Source: Solirubrobacterales bacterium (GTDB lineage: Bacteria > Actinomycetota > Thermoleophilia > Solirubrobacterales > Solirubrobacteraceae). Taken from it: DNA of 64,000 nt. The DNA lies in assembly GCA_003132505.1 (NCBI GenBank), contig PKXY01000044.1, positions 1 through 64,000 of the forward strand, in the 5' to 3' direction. Below, piece after piece: positions 34,233 to 43,381 of the stretch. The notes below the pieces were generated by a model. That model had not been told where the DNA came from, ran no database searches, and saw only the letters and a program-made list of their open reading frames with translations. Every line of letters begins with the position of its first letter. Within the stretch, counting starts at the first letter, position 1. The position numbers and the translations under genes were made by a program.

Positions 34233-35716
34233 CGATCGCGCTCGCACTCGCCGTCGTCGGGCTGCCGCTGCTGCCCGCGCTGCTCGCGATCTTCACCTCC
34301 CGCGCGCGGCCGCTCGGCTTCACCGCCACCGCCGCCGGCTTGCTGACGCTCGCGGCGGCGATCGTGCTCGCGGTGCGCCTCGCGGGCGGGCATCACACAC
34401 ACGCGCTGAGCGGGTTCATCTCGCTCGACGCGCTGAGCGGCTTCTTCGTCTTCACGATCTCCGTGGTCGTCGCGCTGGCGAGTTTCGGCTCGGCCGCCTA
34501 CCTGCGTGCCGAGGAGGAGCGCGGCGATCTCAGACCACTCCAGGTCCGGCTCTACTTCGTCTTCTTTGCCCTGTTCGCGTCGCTGATGCTGGCCTCGTTC
34601 GAAACCGGGAACCTCGGCCTGCTGTGGGTGCTGATCGAGGCCAGCACGCTCGCCAGCTGCGTTCTCGTCGGACTCGAGGCCAAAGCCGTCTCGCTCGAAG
34701 CGGCTTGGAAGTACATCATCATCAGCTCGTTTGGCGTCACGATCGCGCTGGCCGGCACGTTGTTCGTCTACTACGCGGCCGGCGGCCTCCAGGGATCACC
34801 GACCGAGCACCTGACCTGGTCCTTCCTGTTCGCGCACGCGAGCGCGCTGCACCACGACAGCCTGCGGCTGGGGTTCCTCCTGATCGTCGTCGGCTACGGC
34901 ACGAAGGTCGGGTTGGCACCGATGCACACCTGGCTGCCCGACGCGCACTCCGAGGCACCAAGTCCGGCCAGCGCGATGCTCTCCGCGGCGCTGCTGAACA
35001 CCGGCATGTACGCGATCATCCGCTTCCAGGCCCTCGCGGGCATCGGGCTCGGCCGACACTACCCCGGGGACGTGCTGCTCGTCTTCGGATTCATCTCGAT
35101 CGTCATCGGCGTGCTGTTCCTCGTGCTGCGCGGCAACTTCAAGCGGATGTTCGCCTACTCTTCGGTCGAGCACATGGGCATCATCGCGGTGGCCCTCGGC
35201 TTCGGCGGCACGCTCGGGTTATACGGCGCGCTGCTGCACACGCTCTGTCACGCGGTCGGCAAGGCGGTGCTCTTCCTGACCAGCGGGGACCTCGTCTTGC
35301 GCTACCGCACGCGTCTCGTCGACGACGTCCGCGGCGTGCTCGGGGTGATGCCAATCACCGGCGCCGCGCTGCTGCTCGGCGCGCTCGCGGTCACCGGCTC
35401 ACCGCCCTTCGGCCTCTTCCTCAGCGAGCTGACGATCGTGCGCGCCGGCTTCGCCGCGTCGAGCCCCGTGCTCGTCGGCCTGCTCCTGCTGCTGCTCGTC
35501 GTCGGCTTCATCGCGTTGATGCGCGCCGCCACCGGCATGGCGCTCGGTGCGCCGCCGAATAACGGCGTGACCACCGTCGCCTACGCCGAGCGCAGCGGTC
35601 GTCTGCTGGCGGCCACGCCGCTCGTCGCCGGACTCTGCGGGCTGCTGGTTCTCGGCGTCTGGATTCCCGGGGGCCTCAACACGCTGATCACCCATGCGAT
35701 CGGATCGATCACATGA
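34229..35716 (+). CDS. hyfF: Hydrogenase-4-like subunit F (antiporter-type NuoN/M relative), copy 1
   Basis: 495 residues and about 14 helices. Essential ion-channel residues of the family are in place: glutamate in LLWVLIEASTLASCVLVG (TM5), lysine in GYGTKVGLAPMHTWLPDAHS (TM7) and the SEAPSPASAML loop, NFKRMFAYSSVEHMGIIA in the central axis. GTG 34229 is set by the 4-nt overlap with subunit E. One of the two probable ion-translocating subunits of the module. Confidence 0.92.
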   Translation: MTIALALAVVGLPLLPALLAIFTSRARPLGFTATAAGLLTLAAAIVLAVRLAGGHHTHALSGFISLDALSGFFVFTISVVVALASFGSAAYLRAEEERGDLRPLQVRLYFVFFALFASLMLASFETGNLGLLWVLIEASTLASCVLVGLEAKAVSLEAAWKYIIISSFGVTIALAGTLFVYYAAGGLQGSPTEHLTWSFLFAHASALHHDSLRLGFLLIVVGYGTKVGLAPMHTWLPDAHSEAPSPASAMLSAALLNTGMYAIIRFQALAGIGLGRHYPGDVLLVFGFISIVIGVLFLVLRGNFKRMFAYSSVEHMGIIAVALGFGGTLGLYGALLHTLCHAVGKAVLFLTSGDLVLRYRTRLVDDVRGVLGVMPITGAALLLGALAVTGSPPFGLFLSELTIVRAGFAASSPVLVGLLLLLLVVGFIALMRAATGMALGAPPNNGVTTVAYAERSGRLLAATPLVAGLCGLLVLGVWIPGGLNTLITHAIGSIT

Positions 35717-37230
35717 GCGCCCGGCAGACTACGGCGGGCCTGCCGCCCGCGTTTAGCGAGCTCGCGCCAGGGGTCAGCGGCGCACGGGTGAGGCCCGATC
35801 AGCTGGTCGCGATCACCAACGAGCTCGCCACGACGCACCCCGCCCGCCTCGCCGACCTGTTCGCGAGCGAGCCCCGGCACGGCGCGGAGCTGACGTTGCG
35901 CGCCGTGTACGCGCTCGACGACGCGGCCCGCTATGCGATCGTCGAGTGCCCCACGAGCGGCGATGAGTTCCCAGCCCTGTCGGACCTCGATCCGGCCGCA
36001 TTCGTCGAGGAGTGCGAGATCTACGAGCAGTTCGCGGTCCGTCCGGCGAACGACAAGCCGCTCAACCGCGTGCTGATCCCGCCGCACGCCGACGCGACGT
36101 TCCCGCGGCTGGGGCACCGCCCACGCCCGGAGCTCGAATCGCTGCACGCGCGCCACGTGGTCGAAGGGGAGGCGTTCGAGTTCCCGTTCGGTCCGGTCCG
36201 CGCCGCCGGCTGGGAGAGCCTCTACATGGGTCTCGTGACGACCGGCGAGGAGGTGCTCGACCTCTACCTCTTCCACTGGCACAAGCACCGCGGCATCGAG
36301 CGGCGGCTGGTCGGATTGAAGCCCGAGCGCGCGCTGTTCTTTGCCGAACGAATGGATGGACTGAACGCCGTCGGCAACGGACTGGCCTTCTGCCGCGCGA
36401 TCGAAACGGCGGCCGGCGCCAGGGTCGCCGCCGCCGCCGCGCACACGCGCTCGATCGCGCTCGAAATGGAGCGCATCTACAACCACGCGGCCGCGGTCGC
36501 CGCGACCTGCCAGACGACCGGCTTGTCGGTTGGCCAGGCGCGCGCCGAGATCGTGCTCGAAGAGCTGCTGCGGCTCAACGCCGCTGCCTTCGGACACCGC
36601 TACCTGTTCGACGTGCTCGCGCCCGGCGGCGTGCGTCGAGTCGGCGACGCTGACGCAATCCGCAAGCAGCTGCCACGCGCCTGCGGTGAGTTCCGCCGCG
36701 TCACCGAAGCGCTCCTGCGGACCAACTCGCACGTCGACCGGCTCGAGGCCACCGGGATGCTCACGCACGAGCAGGCCCAGCGCCTCGGACTCGTCGGTCC
36801 GGTCGCGCGGGCGGCCGGCTGCCCGATCGACTCGCGCGCCGACCACCCGTTCGCTCCCTACGACCAGCTGGAGCTCTCGCCGCCGGTGCGCGAGAGCGGC
36901 GACGTGCTCGCGCGGATGGAGGTGATGCTCGCCGAGGTCGCGGCCTCGGAGCAGCTCGTGCTCGAGCAGCTCGCCGATGCCGGGCCAGGGCAGATCGACG
37001 TGCAACCGCGCTCCGCCGCGGCGCTCGGCTGGGCGGAGTCGCCGCGCGGCGAGGCGCTGACCTGGGTTTCGTTTGACTCGCGCGGGGCAATCGAGCGCGC
37101 ACGCCTGCGCCCGGCATCGGTGCGCAACTGGCGCGCGTTCGATGACGCGGCCCGCGCCGAGAACGTGTTCACCGACATCCCGATCATCGAGGCCAGCTTC
37201 TGGCTGACCGTCGCGGGGTTCGCGCGCTGA
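35713..37230 (+). CDS. hyfG: Fused NuoC/NuoD-like large subunit without NiFe ligands, copy 1
   Basis: 505 residues: a NuoC-like domain (about 1-150) and a NuoD/HyfG-like domain with EFPFGPVRAAGWESLYMGLV, FHWHKHRGIERRLVG and LEMERIYNHAAAVAATC. The first NiFe motif, R-x-C-G-x-C in hydrogenases, reads R-M-D-G-L-N here (D215 and N218 replace the cysteines). The C-terminus ends IIEASFWLTVAGFAR with no DPCxxC. It therefore cannot bind a NiFe centre; a quinone- or scaffold role as in complex I or Ehr complexes is more likely. Confidence 0.88.
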   Translation: MSARQTTAGLPPAFSELAPGVSGARVRPDQLVAITNELATTHPARLADLFASEPRHGAELTLRAVYALDDAARYAIVECPTSGDEFPALSDLDPAAFVEECEIYEQFAVRPANDKPLNRVLIPPHADATFPRLGHRPRPELESLHARHVVEGEAFEFPFGPVRAAGWESLYMGLVTTGEEVLDLYLFHWHKHRGIERRLVGLKPERALFFAERMDGLNAVGNGLAFCRAIETAAGARVAAAAAHTRSIALEMERIYNHAAAVAATCQTTGLSVGQARAEIVLEELLRLNAAAFGHRYLFDVLAPGGVRRVGDADAIRKQLPRACGEFRRVTEALLRTNSHVDRLEATGMLTHEQAQRLGLVGPVARAAGCPIDSRADHPFAPYDQLELSPPVRESGDVLARMEVMLAEVAASEQLVLEQLADAGPGQIDVQPRSAAALGWAESPRGEALTWVSFDSRGAIERARLRPASVRNWRAFDDAARAENVFTDIPIIEASFWLTVAGFAR

Positions 37231-37568
37231 TGGCGTTCTGGTTCTTCCGCGGGTTGGGAAAGGGCATCGTCACGACGCGCTACCCGAAGGCGATCGATCC
37301 GTGGACGAGCGCCTTGCCCACACCCCCGGCCTTCCACTCCGACCGCCTGACGATCGCGCTCGTCGACAGGCTGATCGAGGTCTGCCCATCGCGGGCCCTC
37401 GCGCGTGAGCACAACGAGCTGATCTTCGACGTCGGCGCCTGCAGCGCCTGCGAGCGCTGCGTGCAGGAAGGCGCCGGTGCGGTCGAGCACAGTGGCGTCT
37501 TTGAACTCGCGAGCACGCGCCGCGAGCACCTCCTCAAGCGCGTTCACATCGGCAGGGGCTCGGCGTGA
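37230..37568 (+). CDS. hyfH: Ferredoxin-like subunit H with one remaining 4Fe-4S site, copy 1
   Basis: 112 residues. NuoI/HyfH proteins bind two 4Fe-4S clusters, each using three cysteines of one motif and the fourth of the other. Here only VC52PSRAL (fourth cysteine of motif 1) and C71-x2-C74-x2-C77 remain, exactly the set needed for one cluster; the cysteines of the other are gone. N-terminus FFRGLGKGIVTTRYP is typical. Starts one base inside the stop of subunit G. Confidence 0.82.
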   Translation: MAFWFFRGLGKGIVTTRYPKAIDPWTSALPTPPAFHSDRLTIALVDRLIEVCPSRALAREHNELIFDVGACSACERCVQEGAGAVEHSGVFELASTRREHLLKRVHIGRGSA

Positions 37569-38056
37569 CCGACGACGCGCTGGCCGCTGAGCTGCGTCGC
37601 CGGGCGCTCGCGCTGTTCGGGCGCAGCCTGCACATCCGCACGGTCGACACCGGCTCGTGCGCGGTCTGCGAGTCGGAGATCCGGCTGCTCTCAGCGCCAC
37701 CCTACGACCTGCACAGGCTCGGATTCTTCTTCACGCCGGCGCCGCGCCACGCGGACCTGCTGCTCATCACCGGTCCCGCCGTCCGCGCGATGGACACCGC
37801 GCTGTTGAAGACCTTCGAAGCCACGCCCGACCCGAAGGCGGTCGTCGCCGTCGGTGCCTGTGCGCTTGGCGGCGTCTACGAGGAGGATGGATTCGTCCAC
37901 GGCGCCGTCGATCGCGTTCTGCCGGTCGACGTCTACGTCCCAGGCTGTCCGCCGAGCCCGCTGGCGCTGCTGCACGGCCTGCTGGTCGCAGTCGGCCGCC
38001 TCGAGGAGCGCGTCGCCGCCCTCACCTTCGATCTCGCAGCGGAGGTCGAGCGGTGA
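37565..38056 (+). CDS. hyfI: NuoB/HyfI-like small subunit with intact 4Fe-4S site, copy 1
   Basis: 163 residues. The proximal (N2-like) cluster ligands are all present: C32 and C35 in GSCAVCESEI, C99 in VGACALGG, C128 in VPGCPPSP. The RLGFFFTPAPRHADLLLITG segment is the standard core of HyfI. In relatives this cluster passes electrons to the NiFe site or quinone next to it in the large subunit. GTG start overlaps subunit H by 4 nt. Confidence 0.92.
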   Translation: MTDDALAAELRRRALALFGRSLHIRTVDTGSCAVCESEIRLLSAPPYDLHRLGFFFTPAPRHADLLLITGPAVRAMDTALLKTFEATPDPKAVVAVGACALGGVYEEDGFVHGAVDRVLPVDVYVPGCPPSPLALLHGLLVAVGRLEERVAALTFDLAAEVER

Positions 38057-40068
38057 ACCAGGCGATCACCGACCTGGTCCTGGCGGCCGGCGCGGCCTGG
38101 GTGCTCGCGGCAGCCGTCGGTCTCGGTGCCGTCCGCGCGCTGTGGCTGCGCGCGGCGGCGCTGCTCTCGGGTCTCGGCGGCGCTTGCGCGGTCGTCGGCG
38201 GCGTCCTGCTCGCCGTCCACGGTCACGCGACCAACGTGAACCTGGGATCGAGCCTCGTCGGCGGCGCCAGCCTGCGATTCACGCCGCTCGCCGCGGCGTT
38301 CATCGTCCTGCTCGGCATCGTCGCCGTCGCGATCGCGCTGTACGCGCCTCGCTATCACGTTCCTGGGCGCGGCACTGCGGTCTACCTAGCCGTCTATAAC
38401 CTCGCGCTCGTCGCGTCGGCGATCGTGCTCGCGGCCGGCAGCGTCGTGACGTTCCTCGTTGCATGGGAGTCGATGGCGCTGTTCAGCTACCTCGTGATCC
38501 TGCGCCACCAGGAGCGCGAGGAAGTCGCGCGCGGCGCGTTCCTGTTCCTCGCGTTGAGCGAGATCGGCTTTGCGCTGATCGTCGCCGCGTTCGCGATCCT
38601 CGCGACCCAGACCCACACGCTCGACCTGGCCACGATCGCCGCGCGCGCCGGCCACATCGGCAGCGGCTGGCGCACCGCCGCATTCCTGCTCGCGCTGACC
38701 GGCTTCGGCTTCAAGGCCGGCGTCGTGCCATTTCACATCTGGCTCCCGGCGGCGCACCCGGTCGCGCCGGCCGACGGCTCGGCGTTCCTCTCGGGCCTCG
38801 TGATCAAGCTCGGCGTCTACGGGATCGCGCTGTTCAGCGTGACGCTGCTGCGCGGCGGTCCGGCGTGGTGGGGATTGGTGATGATGGGGCTTGGCGCGCT
38901 CTCGGCCGTGCTCGGCATCCTCTACGCGCTGATGGAGCGCGATCTCAAGCGCTTCCTCGCTTACTCGAGCATCGAGAACATCGGCATCGTCCTCGTCGCT
39001 CTCGGTGCATCACTGACGTTCGCGGCCTACCACCAGCGCGCGATCGCGACGTTCCTGCTGATCACCGCTCTCTACCACGTCGTCAACCACGGTGTCTATA
39101 AGACGCTCCTGTTCCTCGAGGCCGGCGTCATCGAGCACGCGACAGGCACCCGCGACCTCGACCGGCTCGGCGGACTGATCCGGCTCCTGCCGCGCACTTC
39201 GGTGATCTCGCTGATCGGCACGCTGGGGATCGCGGCCCTGCCGCCGCTAAACGGCTTCGTCACCGAATGGATGCTCTTCCAGGGGCTGTTCCAGGGTTTT
39301 CGCATCCCCAACCACACCGTCGGCATCCTGATCGTCGTCGCCGGCGCAGTCATCGCGCTGACCGCCGGCCTCGCGCTGAGCGCGTTCGCGCGCGCGTACG
39401 GGATCCCGTTTCTCGGTCGGCCCCGCTCCGAGGGCGCAGCACGCGCGCGGGAGCGTGGTCAGCCGATCGCCGGCCCGGCGTTGCTGGCCGTCACCTGCGT
39501 CTTTCTCGGTGTCGGCGCGCCGCTCGTCCTGACCGTCCTGGCCCGCGCGGCGCGGGCCGTCACGGGCGTCAATATTCACGCTGAGCTGCTCGTCCCCAAG
39601 CTCACGGTGATCCCAGCACACACGAACTTCTCCGGCTTCTCGCCGACCTACCTCGCCGTGTTCATCGTTGTCGTCGCCGCGGTTCCGATCCTGATCTACC
39701 TCGCCGGGCGTCCGCGGGCGGCGAGCCGCAAGGTGCCGGTCTGGGACGGCGGCATTCTCGCGTTCGAGGCGCGGATGCAGTACACGGCGACGACGTTCGC
39801 GAATCCGGTCCGGGTCACGTTCGACCCGCTGTACCGGCCGGCGATCGAGCTTCAGCGCGCATCGGACGAGCCTGCCGGACGCTCCGGCCCGGTGCACTAC
39901 GACGCTCGCGTGACGCCGATCTTCGAGCGTTTCCTCTACCGGCCCGTGGTCCGCTTCGTCGAGTTGCTGGCCCGAGCTGCGCGCCCGATCCAGTCCGGTG
40001 ACGTGAACCTCTATCTGCTTTACGTGCTCGTCGTAGTGATCGTCGCGTTTGCCATCTATGCGAAGTGA
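38053..40068 (+). CDS. hyfB: Hydrogenase-4-like subunit B (antiporter-type NuoL/M relative), copy 1
   Basis: 671 residues and about 15 helices plus a soluble C-terminal part. Channel residues kept are the glutamate in FLVAWESMALFSYLVI, lysine in GFGFKAGVVPFHIWLPAAHP, and a second lysine in GLVIKLGVYGIALF; RDLKRFLAYSSIENIGIVLV follows. The C-terminal segment VWDGGILAFEARMQYTATTF is the HyfB/HycC signature. Last gene of operon 1; GTG start overlaps subunit I. Confidence 0.92.
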   Translation: MNQAITDLVLAAGAAWVLAAAVGLGAVRALWLRAAALLSGLGGACAVVGGVLLAVHGHATNVNLGSSLVGGASLRFTPLAAAFIVLLGIVAVAIALYAPRYHVPGRGTAVYLAVYNLALVASAIVLAAGSVVTFLVAWESMALFSYLVILRHQEREEVARGAFLFLALSEIGFALIVAAFAILATQTHTLDLATIAARAGHIGSGWRTAAFLLALTGFGFKAGVVPFHIWLPAAHPVAPADGSAFLSGLVIKLGVYGIALFSVTLLRGGPAWWGLVMMGLGALSAVLGILYALMERDLKRFLAYSSIENIGIVLVALGASLTFAAYHQRAIATFLLITALYHVVNHGVYKTLLFLEAGVIEHATGTRDLDRLGGLIRLLPRTSVISLIGTLGIAALPPLNGFVTEWMLFQGLFQGFRIPNHTVGILIVVAGAVIALTAGLALSAFARAYGIPFLGRPRSEGAARARERGQPIAGPALLAVTCVFLGVGAPLVLTVLARAARAVTGVNIHAELLVPKLTVIPAHTNFSGFSPTYLAVFIVVVAAVPILIYLAGRPRAASRKVPVWDGGILAFEARMQYTATTFANPVRVTFDPLYRPAIELQRASDEPAGRSGPVHYDARVTPIFERFLYRPVVRFVELLARAARPIQSGDVNLYLLYVLVVVIVAFAIYAK

Positions 40069-40238
40069 CGTCGGCCGTAGCGGGCCGCTCCATACCCCCG
40101 CCGGGTGAGGCGCGTCCGGCTGATGAGCATGAGGGCGTCGTGACAGATCGACGGCCAGACGACACGTTATGATTTCGGCCGCATCAAAGCGGCGATGGAG
40201 TTCGCCGTGGCGTGTTCGCCGAATCGCCTGCTGGCTAA

Positions 40239-40276
40239 TGGCTCCTGTTGCAAGGTAACCGCTGGTCTAGGAGCCA
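40239..40276 (+). promoter_or_regulatory. Hairpin sequestering the ribosome site of copy-2 subunit C
   Basis: TGGCTCCT (40239-40246) is the exact reverse complement of AGGAGCCA (40269-40276), an 8-bp stem with a 22-nt loop. The right arm contains the AGGAG ribosome site of the GTG at 40286. A loose TATGAT lies at 40168-40173 in the same 217-nt spacer, without a -35. Confidence 0.45.
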
Positions 40277-40285
40277 CTGGATTCC

Positions 40286-41242
40286 GTGACATTGCCGCCA
40301 TGGGGAGCTCAGGTCTGTCAGGTCGCCGCGCTGCTGCTGTTCGCGCCCCTGATCAGCGGCGTTATCGCCAAGGCCGAGGCGCGCGTGCAGTCGCGCAGTG
40401 GCCCGCCGGTGCTGCAGCCGTACTACGACATCGCGAAGTTCTTCGCCAAGGAGTCGCTGCGTCCGAACACCGCCTCGCCGTTCTTTGAGCTGGCGCCGCT
40501 GATCGCGTTCGCCTGCTACTGCTCGATCGCGCTGCTGATCCCCGTGCTGACGAGCTTCCCGCTGCCGCTCGGGACGTCCGGTGACATCCTCGGCGGTGCG
40601 CTGTTGTTCGGGCTCGCCGGCTTCGTCACCGCGCTGGCGGGCGTCGACTCGGGCTCGGTGTATGCGGGGCTCGGGTCGAGCCGCACGCAGTCGGTCGCGA
40701 CGCTCGTCGAGCCGACGCTGATCTTCGTCTTCTTCACCGTCGCGCTGATCACCGGCACCGACCTGCCATACGCGCTGAACGCGACGCTCGCGCACTCCTC
40801 CGCGGAGTACTTCCGGCCGAGCCACCTGCTGGCCACGGCGGCGTTCTTCATGATGCTGGTGGTCGACACGGCGCGGGTGCCGATCGAGAGCCAGGGCTCG
40901 ACGCTCGAGTTCGGGATGATCGATGACGCCCGCCTGTTCGAGCACTCGGGGCCGGCGATGGCGCTGTTCCGCTGGAACGCGTCGATGAAGCAGTTCCTGC
41001 TCTACGTCGTTTTCCTGAACGTGCTGCTCGTGCCGTGGGGGCTGGCCGGGGATCGCGACGTCGGCGCGGTCGCCGTCGCCGTCGGACTCCTGCTCGCGAA
41101 GATGGCTGGCCTCGGCCTCGTGATGGTCGTGATCGAGTCGAGCTTCGCCAAACTGCGGCTGTTTCGCATCCCCGACTTCATGGGCGCGGGCTTCGTGCTC
41201 TCCGTGCTCGCGATCCTCGTCTTCTACCTCGCGAACGGATAG
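40286..41242 (+). CDS. hyfC: Hydrogenase-4/complex I-like subunit C (NuoH-type), copy 2
   Basis: 318 residues, about eight helices, clearly paralogous to the copy-1 protein (SGPPVLQPYYDIAKFFAK; LLVPWGLAG). The key third loop is altered: RVPIESQGSTLEFGMIDDAR replaces the conserved NP-x-T pattern and LFEHSGPAMALFRW replaces VLEYSGR. GTG start after a partly hidden AGGAG. Its TAG stop is immediately followed, in the same frame, by the sequence of subunit E. Confidence 0.88.
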   Translation: MTLPPWGAQVCQVAALLLFAPLISGVIAKAEARVQSRSGPPVLQPYYDIAKFFAKESLRPNTASPFFELAPLIAFACYCSIALLIPVLTSFPLPLGTSGDILGGALLFGLAGFVTALAGVDSGSVYAGLGSSRTQSVATLVEPTLIFVFFTVALITGTDLPYALNATLAHSSAEYFRPSHLLATAAFFMMLVVDTARVPIESQGSTLEFGMIDDARLFEHSGPAMALFRWNASMKQFLLYVVFLNVLLVPWGLAGDRDVGAVAVAVGLLLAKMAGLGLVMVVIESSFAKLRLFRIPDFMGAGFVLSVLAILVFYLANG

Positions 41243-41917
41243 GCGACGCTTCCCACCCCACACCCCGACTTTGCGCACGCGCTCGCCGCGATCATCGCAG
41301 TTGCGGCGCTGCTCAGTGGTCTTGGGCTGCTCGCGATCAAGCAGGTCCACGAGCAAGTCCGCGTCTATGCCGTGCAGTCGGTGTTCGCCGCTGGCTACAC
41401 GTTGCTCGTTGGTGTCGATCGCGCGTCGCCGGCGCTGATCGTGCTGGCGGTCTGGACGGCGCTGATCAAGGTGATCGTGATCCCAGTCTCGATCGACCGC
41501 CAGATCACGCGTCAGCTGTCCGAGCACGAGGTACCGCTGGTCGTGCAGGTGCCGATGTCACTGCTGCTCGGCACCGCGCTCGCGGGCCTCGCCTACTGGT
41601 CGAGCTCCGTGCTGCCGATCCATGGCGCGCTGCTGCCGACGCCGGCGCTAGGGATGCCGATCGCGTTCGTGCTAGTCGGCTTCTTCTTCATGATCACCCG
41701 CCAGAACGCGGTCAGCCAGATCGTCGGGCTGTTGACGATCGAGAACGGGGTCTTTTTTGCGACCGTCGCGATCGCGCCCGGCCTGCCGTTCGTGATCGGC
41801 TTCCTGCTGCTGCTCGATCTGCTGCCGGCAGTGCTCTTTTACGGCGTCTTCGCGCGGCTCATTGCCGCTAGGACGAAGAGCACGAGCGTCCAGGACATGA
41901 CGGTGCTGCGGGGCTGA
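41243..41917 (+). CDS. hyfE: Hydrogenase-4-like subunit E, copy 2, lacking a normal start codon
   Basis: Counting from the codon after the copy-2 C stop, the frame gives 224 residues, exactly the length of its copy-1 partner, and aligns throughout (FAHALAAIIAVAALLSGLG, VYAVQSVFAAGYTL, VSQIVGLLTIENGVFFATV). No ATG, GTG or TTG occurs before GTG 41372, which would remove the first helix. The expected position holds GCG-ACG-CTT; a GTG-to-GCG change would explain it. It may use a rare start, be read through from subunit C, or be damaged. Confidence 0.7.
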   Translation, partial: ATLPTPHPDFAHALAAIIAVAALLSGLGLLAIKQVHEQVRVYAVQSVFAAGYTLLVGVDRASPALIVLAVWTALIKVIVIPVSIDRQITRQLSEHEVPLVVQVPMSLLLGTALAGLAYWSSSVLPIHGALLPTPALGMPIAFVLVGFFFMITRQNAVSQIVGLLTIENGVFFATVAIAPGLPFVIGFLLLLDLLPAVLFYGVFARLIAARTKSTSVQDMTVLRG

Positions 41918-43381
41918 ATGGGCGCTTGGCTCGTGATCTGCCTTGCGTTGCCGGTCGCGGCAGCCGCCCTCTCGCTGCTGATCGGCGACCGGCGGGCGAG
42001 CGCGTGGCTGACCGCCGCTGCCGCGAGCGGAGCATTCGCGGGAGCTCTCGTCGCGGTGTTCGCCTACCACGCGTCGCGTGGCGCCTCGGCGTTCGGCGGC
42101 AGCATCCGCCTCGACGGTCTGAGCGGGGTATTCCTGCTCGCGGTCGCATTCGTCTACGCCGTAGTCGCGATCTACTCGGTCGGCTACCTGCTGCCCGGCA
42201 TCGGACACGTGCGACTGCGCCGCATCTACTGGCCGCTGCTGAACCTGTTCGGCTTCGCGCTCCTGGCGACGCCGGTCGTCAACAACCTCTGCGTCATGTG
42301 GGTCGCGGTCGAGCTGACGACGGTCGTCAGCGCGTTGCTCGTGACGAGCGAGGGCTCCGACCAGTCGCTCGAGGCGGGCTGGAAGTACATCGTCATGGGA
42401 TCGGCCGGACTCGCCATTGGCCTGCTCGGGATCGTCTTGATCTACGCCGCCGGCATCGCGACACTCGGTGATCACTACAGCCCCACGTTCACGACGCTGG
42501 TCGGCGCGGCGCCGCACCTTAACCGGGCGCTCGTGCACGTCGGGTTCGCGTTGGCGCTGGTCGGGTTCGGCACGAAGGTCGGGCTCGTGCCGATGCACGC
42601 CTGGCTGCCGGACGCGCACTCCGAAGGCCCGAGCCCGATCAGCGCAATGCTCTCGGGGGGGCTGCTGGCCGGCGCGCTGTACGCGGTGCTGCGGCTGGGC
42701 GCGATCGCGCAGGGCGCGGTCGGCGCCTCATACGTCCACGTCCTGCTGCTCGTGTTCGGTGTCGCGTCGCTCGTGCTCGCGGGGTTCTTCGCGCTGCGCC
42801 AGACCAACTACAAGCGCCTGCTCGCCTACTCCTCGATCGAGCACATGGGGATCATCTCGCTCGGGATCGGGATCGGCGGTCCGATTGCCGCCTACGGCGC
42901 GTTCCTCCACGTGATCGTGCACGCCGCCGGCAAGTCGTTGGCTTTCTTCGGCTCCGGCGGGCTGCTCAGCCGCTACAGGAGCCGCGAGGTCGACGACGTG
43001 CGAGGCGTTATGCGAGCCGCGCCTTTCACCGGCGTGATGGTCCTGCTGGGGGCGCTCGCGATCGCCGGGCTGCCGCCGTTTGGGATCTTTCGCAGCGAGC
43101 TCCTGATCGTCACGGGCGGCTTCTCACATTCGTCGTTCGCGATCGCCGGGCTGCTCGTCCTGTTCGCCAACGTCGCGTTTGTCGGGCTGTACACGACGTT
43201 CCATCGGATGGTGCTCTCGGGTGAGCCGCCAGTGGAGCCAGTGCGCCGCCGCGAACAGCCACTGATGGGTGTGGCGATGCTCGTGAGCCTCGCCGTGCTG
43301 CTGGTGCTCGGGCTGTGGATCCCCGGTCCGCTTGACCAGCTGCTGCACAGCGCCGTCGGCGTGATCGGGGGGCGCTCGTGA
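41918..43381 (+). CDS. hyfF: Hydrogenase-4-like subunit F (antiporter-type), copy 2
   Basis: 487 residues, about 14 helices. Channel residues are kept: glutamate in CVMWVAVELTTVVSALLVTS, lysine in GFGTKVGLVPMHAWLPDAHS, and NYKRLLAYSSIEHMGIISLG. It adjoins subunit E without a gap and overlaps subunit G by 4 nt (GTGA). The intact proton-channel pattern suggests that copy 2 is under selection even though its redox subunits are changed. Confidence 0.92.
   Translation: MGAWLVICLALPVAAAALSLLIGDRRASAWLTAAAASGAFAGALVAVFAYHASRGASAFGGSIRLDGLSGVFLLAVAFVYAVVAIYSVGYLLPGIGHVRLRRIYWPLLNLFGFALLATPVVNNLCVMWVAVELTTVVSALLVTSEGSDQSLEAGWKYIVMGSAGLAIGLLGIVLIYAAGIATLGDHYSPTFTTLVGAAPHLNRALVHVGFALALVGFGTKVGLVPMHAWLPDAHSEGPSPISAMLSGGLLAGALYAVLRLGAIAQGAVGASYVHVLLLVFGVASLVLAGFFALRQTNYKRLLAYSSIEHMGIISLGIGIGGPIAAYGAFLHVIVHAAGKSLAFFGSGGLLSRYRSREVDDVRGVMRAAPFTGVMVLLGALAIAGLPPFGIFRSELLIVTGGFSHSSFAIAGLLVLFANVAFVGLYTTFHRMVLSGEPPVEPVRRREQPLMGVAMLVSLAVLLVLGLWIPGPLDQLLHSAVGVIGGRS

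Noticed and set aside
40140-40173. GTGACA / TATGAT promoter for the second module
   Set aside because: 22-nt spacing is too long; only a lone -10-like sequence remains.
33069-41527. Long minus-strand frames across the membrane-complex genes (for example 33069-34247, 35581-37005, 40235-41527)
   Set aside because: They are antisense to strongly conserved subunits, lack domains and are rich in D/R/H/E repeats typical of GC-rich antisense frames.
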